A stretch of DNA of 28,155 nucleotides, taken from contig CAUZJQ010000018.1 of assembly GCA_963580095.1 (NCBI GenBank), positions 1 to 28,155 of the forward strand. Reading direction: 5' to 3'. The position numbers were made by a program, and so were the translations under genes. The DNA is from CAJWLW01 sp963580095 (GTDB lineage: Bacteria > Verrucomicrobiota > Lentisphaeria > JABSQK01 > CAJWLW01). The notes below the pieces were generated by a model. The model worked only from the letters and a program-made list of their open reading frames with translations, had not been told where the DNA came from and made no database searches. Shown here one piece after another: positions 15,957 through 22,407 of the stretch; the first letter of the stretch is position 1; every line of letters begins with the position of its first letter.

Positions 15957-16914
15957 AAGCGCTACAGAGTTCCATCGCCAGCGGCGGCAGTTTCTGCACT
16001 ACCTATCGATCGAACGCAACGCCTCGAGTCACACGATCGACAACTATGGCCGCGACATCCTGCAGTTCGCGGCGCTGACTTTTGCTGGCTCCGCAGACAT
16101 CGAGTTCAACGATCGTGTCTTTAATCTGGCGATGGCACGTCGTTACCTGGTGGCACTGAACGGGCTTGACCTGGCCCGCACCTCGACAATGCGCAAGCTC
16201 TCGAGCCTGCGATCGTTCTGCAAATACCTGATACGCGAGGAAGTGCTCGCATCCAATCCGTTCACCATGCTCGACTCGCCGCGACGCGGCCGGCCACTGC
16301 CGCACGTCCTGAATGTCGACGAAGTCGACCGCCTGCTGCAGGCGCCGGCGGAGTTCTGGCGCAACGCCGAGGCCGGTGATGCGAAAATCCGCGGTTCGTC
16401 AGAGTTTTGCACGGCCCGCGATGCGGCAATTCTGGAAGTCATCTACAGCGGCGGCCTGCGCATCAGCGAAGCGATCGGCCTGGAAGCAGCGGACGTCGAC
16501 CTGCACGGCCAGTCATGCGCCGTCAAGGGAAAGGGCAAGAAGCAGCGCATGTGTTTTCTCGGCCCACCGGCAGTTGCGACGCTGCGAGACTATCTGGCGG
16601 AGCGTGAGAAAGCAGGGCTTGCCGACAAATGCGCTGGCGGCCGTATTTTCCTCAATCAGGCGGGCGGACCGCTGACCGGGCGCTCGGTGCAGCGCTCCTT
16701 CAAGCGCTATCTTGGACAGGCGGGACTGTCGATCGACTACACGCCTCACGCCCTGCGCCACTCCTTCGCAACCCACCTGCTCGATGCCGGTGCCGATCTG
16801 CGCATGGTGCAGGAGATGCTCGGACACTCGAGCCTGTCGACCACACAGATTTACACCCACGTCTCAGCCGAACGTCTGGTCGCCGTTTACAACTCGGCTC
16901 ACCCGCGGGCATAG
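15949..16914 (+). CDS. XerC/XerD-type tyrosine recombinase
   Basis: This 321-residue protein is close to the usual 300. The N-terminal SAM-like core-binding domain (about 8-100) starts FHRQRRQFLHYLSIERNASS. The catalytic domain has Arg171 in GGLRISEA and Lys195 in KGKGKKQR. It continues with His267-x-x-Arg270 in HALRHSFATHLL, His293 in LGHSSLSTTQIYTH and the nucleophile Tyr302, so the full set is present. XerC/D resolve chromosome dimers at dif during division, with FtsK. No second Xer, dif site or integrated element is visible nearby, so a housekeeping role is more likely than phage integration. C versus D cannot be decided. The ATG at 15949 was chosen over one at 15898 because the latter adds a non-homologous leader inside the aldo/keto-reductase remnant. 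Confidence 0.92.
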   Translation: MSKSATEFHRQRRQFLHYLSIERNASSHTIDNYGRDILQFAALTFAGSADIEFNDRVFNLAMARRYLVALNGLDLARTSTMRKLSSLRSFCKYLIREEVLASNPFTMLDSPRRGRPLPHVLNVDEVDRLLQAPAEFWRNAEAGDAKIRGSSEFCTARDAAILEVIYSGGLRISEAIGLEAADVDLHGQSCAVKGKGKKQRMCFLGPPAVATLRDYLAEREKAGLADKCAGGRIFLNQAGGPLTGRSVQRSFKRYLGQAGLSIDYTPHALRHSFATHLLDAGADLRMVQEMLGHSSLSTTQIYTHVSAERLVAVYNSAHPRA

Positions 16915-17064
16915 CCACGGTTGCTGATACAACATTTGCGCTTGCATTGCATCGTCTGCTCCACAGGGATCTGCGGAACAACTGGGGTCGGGCCGTCTTT
17001 CCTCAGTTTTCGACATTCGACGACAACACCATCCACGGCGCATTTATCTCATGGCCCGGCGAGC

Positions 17065-17973
17065 TCACGTTGCGTCAATGCTGCTTTGTGTCTGAGCGGA
17101 AACCGCCGCTATGAACTCGAGCAGTTCGCCAGTGATCTCCTGCTTCCAGGCTTCTGAATAGAAATTGTGATTGGCGCCGGGAATCGTGTGGAAGCCGATA
17201 TCGACGCCGCTCTTACTTGCAAACTCCGCAAAATAATCGAATGACGCCTGATAGTCCGGATCGGCAGCACCATAAATGATTGTAACCGGCACCGGATGCT
17301 GGCGCAGGCTCTCGAGCGGGCTCGCCGGAGTGCCGTCGCCGCTGGCCTGGCGCTGGTCACGCTGGTAGTGACCAAAGAGCACGCGCAGGATCGAACCGAA
17401 GAAAATCTCACCGCGAACCAGTTTATCCCACGTCTGGCGACGCCACAGCTTGTCCCAGTAGACCTTGATAAAGTGGACAGTACGCCGGACGTCGCGCCCG
17501 AAATTGTCACCATCGGAAAATGGATAAACTGAAAGCATGAACAACCCCCGGACATCCGGTACACGGTCACACACAGCAATGGCAATGTTGCCGCCTGAGC
17601 AGATGCCGACGATGACAATGTTGCAGACTCCGCAATCGGACTTGAGACATTCGGCGGCAGCAACGGTGTCGGCAGCCATGGAGGCGAGGCAGGCGGCGGG
17701 CGCGGCGCCATCACTCTCGCCGCGGCCACGCAGGTCGAATCGCAGACTGCAACAGCCGGCTTCGCCAGCAGCTCGGGCAAGGTGAGTCAGAAGGTTATGC
17801 GGTCCGCCACGGACACCGCCCCAGCCATGAACGAACAGCAAAGCGACTGGCTGGGAATCGACGACGGTTGTCAGAATACCCCGAACCGCCTGACCGTCGA
17901 CAGTAAACTCGACCGGCCGCTCGTTGACCTGCGGCGAGAGCGCCACGGCAGTATCGAAAAGGGTGGCCGTCAC
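17065..17973 (-). CDS. Alpha/beta hydrolase resembling exosortase-associated hydrolase 1
   Basis: This 302-residue cytoplasmic protein has a GTG start. It has an oxyanion region FVHGWGG (about 48-53), RFDLRGRGESDG (about 78-89) and a nucleophile elbow VGICSGG. In the Gly-x-Nuc-x-Gly pattern the nucleophile is Cys125, as in dienelactone hydrolase-like enzymes, not Ser. An acid in YGAADPD (Asp238 or 240) and His269 in GANHNF complete a triad. RTVHFIKVYWDKLWRRQTWD matches my memory of exosortase/exopolysaccharide hydrolase 1, which also has a Cys at the elbow (GLCDG). Those proteins occur in pairs in polysaccharide-export loci; their reaction is unknown. The GTG overlaps the preceding gene's stop by 4 bases (GTGA), so translation is coupled. 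It converges with the xer gene 150 bases away. Confidence 0.8.
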   Translation of the reverse strand: MTATLFDTAVALSPQVNERPVEFTVDGQAVRGILTTVVDSQPVALLFVHGWGGVRGGPHNLLTHLARAAGEAGCCSLRFDLRGRGESDGAAPAACLASMAADTVAAAECLKSDCGVCNIVIVGICSGGNIAIAVCDRVPDVRGLFMLSVYPFSDGDNFGRDVRRTVHFIKVYWDKLWRRQTWDKLVRGEIFFGSILRVLFGHYQRDQRQASGDGTPASPLESLRQHPVPVTIIYGAADPDYQASFDYFAEFASKSGVDIGFHTIPGANHNFYSEAWKQEITGELLEFIAAVSAQTQSSIDAT

Positions 17974-19244
17974 TCTTGCAGTGCGCCCTCGGCAGGCGCG
18001 TCGAGTTCCGCTGCGGCTGGCGCCCGGGCCGGCGGCAGGTATTTATCGAGCCAGTTCATCTGAATCTCATAGGCGTACAGTGCCGGGCGGGAGCTGTAGT
18101 AGAGCACGAAATTGTGCCCGCCATCGGGCACGACTTCGTAGGTGTAATTCTTCTTGAATTTCTTGAGTTGCTCGATCAGATGCTCGTGCGTATCGTGAAA
18201 GATTCCTGAGTAGCCGCCGCCGATGAACAGCAGCAACGCCGCCTGAATATCCCCGGCATTGTGCACGATGCTGCGCTCCATCAGTCCGGGAAGCTGCTCT
18301 TCGATTGGCAGGTCGATATACTCCTCCCAGGACAACCAGTTGTTGTAGCCGTTGCTGAGCCGGTCGAAATAATAGCGAAACGGGTTGGTAAACCAGGCGT
18401 CGTAGCTGACCATGCAGGCGACCTGATCGCCAGCCCGAGCCAACGTCAGGAGGCCGACCCCGGCCCCGAAGCTATGACCGATGATCCCGAACTTGCCAGG
18501 CTTCACTTGCGGGAGCTTGTACGCACCATCGACGATGGCCAGGGCATCGTTGACTTCGCCCTTGAGGTTCTCGATCTCGCCTTCACAGACGTAATCGGGC
18601 TTCTTGGTGTGCCACGAGGCGAAAAGATTTTCACCGCGCAGCGCGGGTGCCGCTATGACGTAACCGGTGCGTGATAACTCGGCCAGCCACGGCAGCGAAT
18701 GCGTCGGCACACCATAGGCCGCACCGTGGAGGTAGAGGATAAGCGGGAACTTGTCGGCGCGTTTCGGATACAGGACAACACCGTACTGCGTCAGTTCGTC
18801 GACCTCGAACTCGACGATGCGACAGGCGATATCTTCGTAGTCCGGGAGGCTGAGGCTCTCGAGGAATTTCAGTTCGACGCCGGAAGGATTGTCGGGCCAG
18901 TCGGCCTGCGGCAACGGTTCAACAGCAGCGATCGTGGCCTGGCCGGCTTCGAGGATGGCGATCTTTTCCTTTTTCGTCATCGTCTGGTCGGCAGCCTCGA
19001 CCTTGAACCAAGCTTCGAGCGCTGTCTGCACATTCATCCCGTTGCGCATCGGCTGGCGCAGATCCTTGAGAAACGCCTGCTGCGCGTGCCGTACTTCGTC
19101 TTTGCGCGACTCCCACGGCCACGGGGCAGCATCGACGGTGCCCATGAAATCGTCATTATCCTGGGCAACCGTGGTCACGGCAAAAAGCGTGACGACAGCG
19201 AGGCGTGTGAGGCTACGCCTCCAGGCAGAAGTTCCTGGTCGCAT
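17970..19244 (-). CDS. Secreted alpha/beta hydrolase (prolyl-oligopeptidase-like fold)
   Basis: The protein has 424 residues from the ATG at 19244. That start gives a signal peptide MRPGTSAWRRSLTRLAVVTL followed by FAVTTVAQ, with an A-Q cleavage site near 27. An in-frame ATG 54 bases earlier (19298) would put 18 polar residues in front and is less likely. A helical region (about 45-125) precedes the hydrolase domain. There, LYLHGAAYG is the oxyanion loop, GHSFGAG has Ser258 as nucleophile, and PDGGHNF supplies His377. An Asp near 350 in GIFHDTHEH may be the acid. It should act in the periplasm as an esterase or peptidase; the substrate is unknown. It overlaps the upstream hydrolase gene by 32 bases and the downstream one by 4, so all three form one operon. 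Confidence 0.8.
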   Translation of the reverse strand: MRPGTSAWRRSLTRLAVVTLFAVTTVAQDNDDFMGTVDAAPWPWESRKDEVRHAQQAFLKDLRQPMRNGMNVQTALEAWFKVEAADQTMTKKEKIAILEAGQATIAAVEPLPQADWPDNPSGVELKFLESLSLPDYEDIACRIVEFEVDELTQYGVVLYPKRADKFPLILYLHGAAYGVPTHSLPWLAELSRTGYVIAAPALRGENLFASWHTKKPDYVCEGEIENLKGEVNDALAIVDGAYKLPQVKPGKFGIIGHSFGAGVGLLTLARAGDQVACMVSYDAWFTNPFRYYFDRLSNGYNNWLSWEEYIDLPIEEQLPGLMERSIVHNAGDIQAALLLFIGGGYSGIFHDTHEHLIEQLKKFKKNYTYEVVPDGGHNFVLYYSSRPALYAYEIQMNWLDKYLPPARAPAAAELDAPAEGALQE

Positions 19245-20037
19245 TGAGCAAATTGTCGGCTTGGTAGTGATCGAGACGACCCCAGAAGGGTTTGTCATGA
19301 ATGACGCGCAATTCGAAGCCCTGCCGTTCCGCGCACAGATCGGCGAGCCGCTGCCAGTTCAATGGCAGTTGGCGCGCGCTGGTGACATGCAGGATTAGGA
19401 CGTCGCAGTCGGGAAGGTTATTCAGGGTCGCCATCAAATCAAGCGACGCCAGCTCATCGGCCATCGTCGCAGAGATGGGGAAACCGTCGAAATCGACAAC
19501 ATTCGAGTCCCGCCACAGGGTCTCACGGCTGTATTTGCCAGCCTGACCGGCGCCGATGGCTTCCTTGATCTGTTTGCGACGGATCATTTCGTCCAGATAA
19601 TCAGCGCCTGTGGGCAACGGTTCCCACAACACGAAGCGGCGAATCCGCGTGTGGGGCGACGGAGATCCTTCAGCGGATGCGCAACCAAGCAGCAGGTTGG
19701 CACCGAGCCTGGCGCCGATACCGGTAATTTTGGCATCGGCAACAGCGCCCTGCAATGTTTCGGCAGCGACGCGGCAGTCAGCCTGCCAACCGCTGATCGT
19801 CGCGGCGGCATGGGCGCCCGGGCTGTCGCCGGTACCGCTGTAGTCGAAGCGCAACGCGTCGATGCCGTCTTGCTGCAGTGCCGTAGCGGTTTCGAACAAC
19901 AGCCGGGCGGCACACTTGCGCTCTTCACCGAACGGCGCACAGAGGAGTACGGCGCCGGTCGGGGCGGCACTGCTGCGGTGCGCCGCGCCGAAAAGTTTGT
20001 GGTCGGCGGGACCGAAATAGCCGCGCTGGTTCAACAT
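19213..20037 (-). CDS. Alpha/beta-hydrolase-fold protein resembling exosortase-associated hydrolase 2, Arg at the nucleophile site
   Basis: The protein has 274 residues. LLCAPFGEERKCAARLLFET (31-50) and RFDYSGTGDSPG (63-74) match the opening of exosortase-associated hydrolase 2 as I remember it (PPFAEEMNKSRR-like, then FDYxGxGDS). The nucleophile elbow GARLGAN puts Arg110 where Ser or Cys is expected. The related family has a similar GLRLG elbow, so the change is probably inherited and the protein may be catalytically silent or use another mechanism. A late acidic/His pair is less clear than in its two neighbours. It is the first gene of the three-hydrolase operon. The 86-bp gap upstream is shared with the divergent tRNA-Ala and contains a triple GGTTCGA-type heptamer. 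Confidence 0.75.
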   Translation of the reverse strand: MLNQRGYFGPADHKLFGAAHRSSAAPTGAVLLCAPFGEERKCAARLLFETATALQQDGIDALRFDYSGTGDSPGAHAAATISGWQADCRVAAETLQGAVADAKITGIGARLGANLLLGCASAEGSPSPHTRIRRFVLWEPLPTGADYLDEMIRRKQIKEAIGAGQAGKYSRETLWRDSNVVDFDGFPISATMADELASLDLMATLNNLPDCDVLILHVTSARQLPLNWQRLADLCAERQGFELRVIHDKPFWGRLDHYQADNLLNATRNFCLEA

Positions 20038-20050
20038 GCCGTTGGCTCAA

Positions 20051-20071
20051 GGTTCGAGGTTCGGGGTTCGA
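20051..20071. repeat. Three tandem GGTTCGA-type heptamers
   Basis: GGTTCGA, GGTTCGG and GGTTCGA lie head to tail in the gap between the hydrolase operon start and tRNA-Ala. The heptamer also equals the core of a tRNA T-loop (present again in tRNA-Ala near 20176). It may be a small tandem duplication or a regulatory site. Confidence 0.5.
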
Positions 20072-20078
20072 CAGGATA

Positions 20079-20106
20079 TTGTATTGGCCGCGTTCGACGC
20101 TACGGT
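20079..20106 (+). promoter_or_regulatory. Candidate tRNA-Ala promoter
   Basis: TTGTAT (20079-20084) and TACGGT (20101-20106) are 16 bases apart, ending 17 bases before the mature tRNA 5' end. The -10 region CGACGCTACGGTA resembles that of the tRNA-Arg promoter candidate. Each alone is weak; the resemblance gives modest support. Confidence 0.35.
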
Positions 20107-20123
20107 ACGCCAGAACCGGACAT

Positions 20124-20200
20124 GGGGCTGTAGCTCAGTTGGCTAGAGCGGTTGGTTCGCAATCAACAGGTCAGGGGTTCGAGTCCCCTCAGCTCCACCA
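20124..20200 (+). tRNA. tRNA-Ala (CGC)
   Basis: A 77-base cloverleaf with encoded CCA. The acceptor GGGGCTG pairs with CAGCTCC and contains the G3-U70 wobble that identifies alanine tRNA. The D-arm is TAGCTCAGTTGGCTAGAGC. The anticodon stem GTTGG/TCAAC holds loop TTCGCAA, anticodon CGC, reading GCG. The T-arm is GGGGTTCGAGTCCCC. A terminator follows directly. Confidence 0.97.
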
Positions 20201-20201
20201 G

Positions 20202-20226
20202 AAAACCGCTTTCGGGCGGTTTTTTT
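20202..20226 (+). terminator. Rho-independent terminator after tRNA-Ala
   Basis: AAAACCGC (20202-20209) pairs with GCGGTTTT (20216-20223) around loop TTTCGG, and the T run continues to 20226. It starts one base after the tRNA CCA end and is the clearest intrinsic terminator in the window. Confidence 0.9.
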
Positions 20227-20323
20227 ATGTACAGTAACGAACGATCCACGAGCCTCAGCGCTTATGATTGACGCGGACGGACAAGCGTTGCCGTAAATGA
20301 CGAGCATAGGGGCGTCACCCGGC

Positions 20324-21625
20324 TCAATATTTTCCCAGCAGCGCGCTGATCGCGTGCTGGCAATAGTCGATGCGGATCTCCGAGCTGCGTTCCTCGAGCC
20401 CGAGCACGGCACGCCGGCGAATAGCGCCGTCGACATTGACGATGTCCGGCCACATGGCGGCATGCCCCGCGGTGTACTGGGCCGAAAGCAGGAAGCGCAG
20501 CGCCAGGTCGATGCGTTGATCCCACCACCAGATGGTCTGACCAAAGCGGACGCCGTGTGCCCGGCCATACATGAACACGAGGTTCTGCGCCGCCTGGATA
20601 CCCTCCATACGGATGGAGGTCGGCGTGACTGCCCCTTCGCGTCCTTCGAAACAGCCGATGTAGGGTGCAGAGCCGGTAACAAGGACGCGTTTGAGTTCAT
20701 CCTCACAGTAGTCGACAGCGAGCTGCAGGAGTTTCTTTCGGGTCCAATGATTGCTGTGCGCCGACAGCTGCTCGTCGGTGACCAGGTCGAAGCAGGCATT
20801 CAGCCCGAGCAATCCCCAATGATCGAACGCTCGGGACAGCGGACGCTGCGGCGACCTGTCAATGACGGTCGAGGCCTGCCACTGGTCGGCCAGATAAATG
20901 AGCAACCGCAACATGGTCGTCTGGTTTTTGTCTGTCGGATAGGCCCGCTGCATACGAGCCAGAGCAACCAGCGCCTCGCCTTGATAGTACTGTGACTGCC
21001 AGTCATGGAACCCCTGCAAACCGAGGATGTACTTGGAGTTGAGGTCGCCGGAGTCTCTCTGGCAGAAGCGGATGTAGTCCGACATCAGGAGCAGCGTCGG
21101 GCGATGGCGCTCATTGCCGTTGAGCTCGTCGACGTAGGCCATCGCAATCATCGCCAAGGCGCAGCCACCGGTCTTGATGACCGGGCCTAGCTCCGGTTTG
21201 CTGCCAGTGATGACGGGGTCGGAGATCAGCGCGGCGTAGATACCGGCATCGCCGCACTGGACAGGCTTGATGTGCTGGACAAAATTGGCAGTTGCCCGGT
21301 TGGCGGCATCGAGGTATTTCTGCTTGCGGGTGGTTTCGTACAACTGGCATAGCGCAAGGACGGAGCCGGCATGGCGCAGCCAGTTGTATTTGGCTTTGAT
21401 CTCCGGGTGCATCGGGTTGATCCGATAAACAAAGCGCCCGGAGTCGTCGAGGACACGCAGCAGGAAATCGCCAGCACGCACAGCCGCCTTGCGGCGGGCG
21501 GCATGGTTGAGCACAGCACCGCGGTCGCTGGCGGTGATCGATTTCTCGGGATCGGAACGCAGCGGCAACGCGGTTATCAAGCCTAGCAGCAACAGGCTGC
21601 AGACGAGTTTTCGGGGTAGATACAT
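20324..21625 (-). CDS. Secreted alpha/alpha-toroid-like protein of unknown function
   Basis: The protein has 433 residues. The N-terminus MYLPRKLVCSLLLLGLITAL is a typical signal peptide, with cleavage likely near LPLRS. The mature part is a series of helix pairs. GDFLLRVLDDSGRFVYRINP and WLRHAGSVLALCQLYETTRK are followed by TGGCALAMIAMAYVDEL, YYQGEALVALARMQRAYPTD and DHWGLLGLNACFDLV. Repeated Tyr/Trp-Gly and Ala-Leu-rich helices of this type occur in six-hairpin glycosidases, lyases and prenyltransferase-like toroids. It may bind or cut a polysaccharide in the periplasm, but the specific family and catalytic residues are not recognised. The start ATG at 21625 gives the signal peptide directly. 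It is alone on the minus strand between tRNA-Ala and the yajC promoter region. Confidence 0.7.
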   Translation of the reverse strand: MYLPRKLVCSLLLLGLITALPLRSDPEKSITASDRGAVLNHAARRKAAVRAGDFLLRVLDDSGRFVYRINPMHPEIKAKYNWLRHAGSVLALCQLYETTRKQKYLDAANRATANFVQHIKPVQCGDAGIYAALISDPVITGSKPELGPVIKTGGCALAMIAMAYVDELNGNERHRPTLLLMSDYIRFCQRDSGDLNSKYILGLQGFHDWQSQYYQGEALVALARMQRAYPTDKNQTTMLRLLIYLADQWQASTVIDRSPQRPLSRAFDHWGLLGLNACFDLVTDEQLSAHSNHWTRKKLLQLAVDYCEDELKRVLVTGSAPYIGCFEGREGAVTPTSIRMEGIQAAQNLVFMYGRAHGVRFGQTIWWWDQRIDLALRFLLSAQYTAGHAAMWPDIVNVDGAIRRRAVLGLEERSSEIRIDYCQHAISALLGKY

Positions 21626-21995
21626 CGTTACCTAAGATAGCCGATCAAGCTGGATTTGAGAAACCTTAAGGGCTTAAGATCAAAGAGCACTAATCAGGAA
21701 GGGTCGAGGCGTTCTATCGAGGATTTTCAGGCCGGGCACGGGCTATTGTGTCGGTGGTGGCATCGCGTTGGAAGTGATCAGTGTAGCCGGCACGCCTTCG
21801 GTGTTTCTGTTGATTGATCGCGGCAACCAGCCCGTGCCGTTTCTGCGGCGGATAAGGTGGCGTGAATGTGCGTGTTTTTAATTGGTGATTGCGGTTGTCA
21901 AAAGTCAGGTGAGGCAGTAGACTAGCTGTTTACCCATCGACTGTTGTGTAACTTTCACGGTACGGCAACCCCGGCCGAAGGCGTGTTTTTAATCA
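21626..21995. other. 370-bp intergenic region between divergent genes
   Basis: The secreted toroid gene leaves on the minus strand and yajC on the plus strand. The right end holds the proposed yajC promoter (21896-21924). Near the left end, CTTAAGGGCTTAAG (21665-21678) is a pair of CTTAAG sites that could matter for the toroid gene. A stretch of roughly 65 codons is open in one frame up to a stop near 21883 but has no convincing start. Nothing else is recognised. Confidence 0.5.
21896..21924 (+). promoter_or_regulatory. Candidate promoter for yajC-secDF
   Basis: TTGTCA (21896-21901, 5 of 6 consensus) and TAGACT (21919-21924, 4 of 6) are separated by 17 bases. The transcript would start near 21931, with about 65 bases of leader before yajC. 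Confidence 0.5.
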
Positions 21996-22364
21996 ATGAC
22001 AATGGATCTCCTTCTATTGGCCCAAGGTGCCCCACAAGAGGGCAGTATCATGCAACTTCTGGTGCCGATGGCACTGATGATGGTCATTGCGTACGTGATT
22101 ATGATCCGTCCGCAGCGCCGGAAGCAACGTGAGCATGAGGAGCGTGTCAAGCGGGTGAAAGCCGGCGATCGAATCGTCACAAACGGTGGGATCCACGGCA
22201 CAATTTCTGCGGTCAAGGATCATACCTTCATGATGAAGATCGCAGACAACGTCAAACTCGAAATTGAGAAGAGTAACATCACGCGCATCCTCAGCTCGGA
22301 AGAGGTCGAGGCCGCCGATGAAGACCCTTCAAGCGGAAACAAGAACCGGCGCAAACGCAACTGA
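21996..22364 (+). CDS. yajC: Sec translocase accessory subunit YajC
   Basis: The protein has 122 residues. One membrane helix (about 18-38, LLVPMALMMVIAYVIMI) is followed by the family signature RPQRRKQREHEE, then VKAGDRIVTNGGIHGTISAV. A basic, low-complexity C-terminus (KNRRKRN) closes it. YajC is an inner-membrane protein that associates with SecDF and the SecYEG channel. The start could also be the ATG two codons later (22002), since neither has a clear ribosome-binding site. It is followed after 43 bases by secDF, the classic arrangement. Confidence 0.95.
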   Translation: MTMDLLLLAQGAPQEGSIMQLLVPMALMMVIAYVIMIRPQRRKQREHEERVKRVKAGDRIVTNGGIHGTISAVKDHTFMMKIADNVKLEIEKSNITRILSSEEVEAADEDPSSGNKNRRKRN

Positions 22365-22407
22365 CAACGGCGCCGGATATGCGACTACGAAACAGGGAGC
22401 ATGAGTG

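Noticed and set aside
15949..16914. The Xer gene as a phage or island integrase
   Set aside because: Length and motifs fit housekeeping XerC/D, and there are no flanking direct repeats, phage genes or tRNA attachment site next to it.
21680..21883. Open stretch of about 65 codons upstream of yajC
   Set aside because: There is no plausible start codon or ribosome-binding site, and the length is expected by chance in GC-rich DNA.
21871..21993. Direct repeat of GCGTGTTTTTAAT at 21871 and 21981
   Set aside because: Several chance repeats of 13 bases are expected in 28 kb, and it has no further structure.
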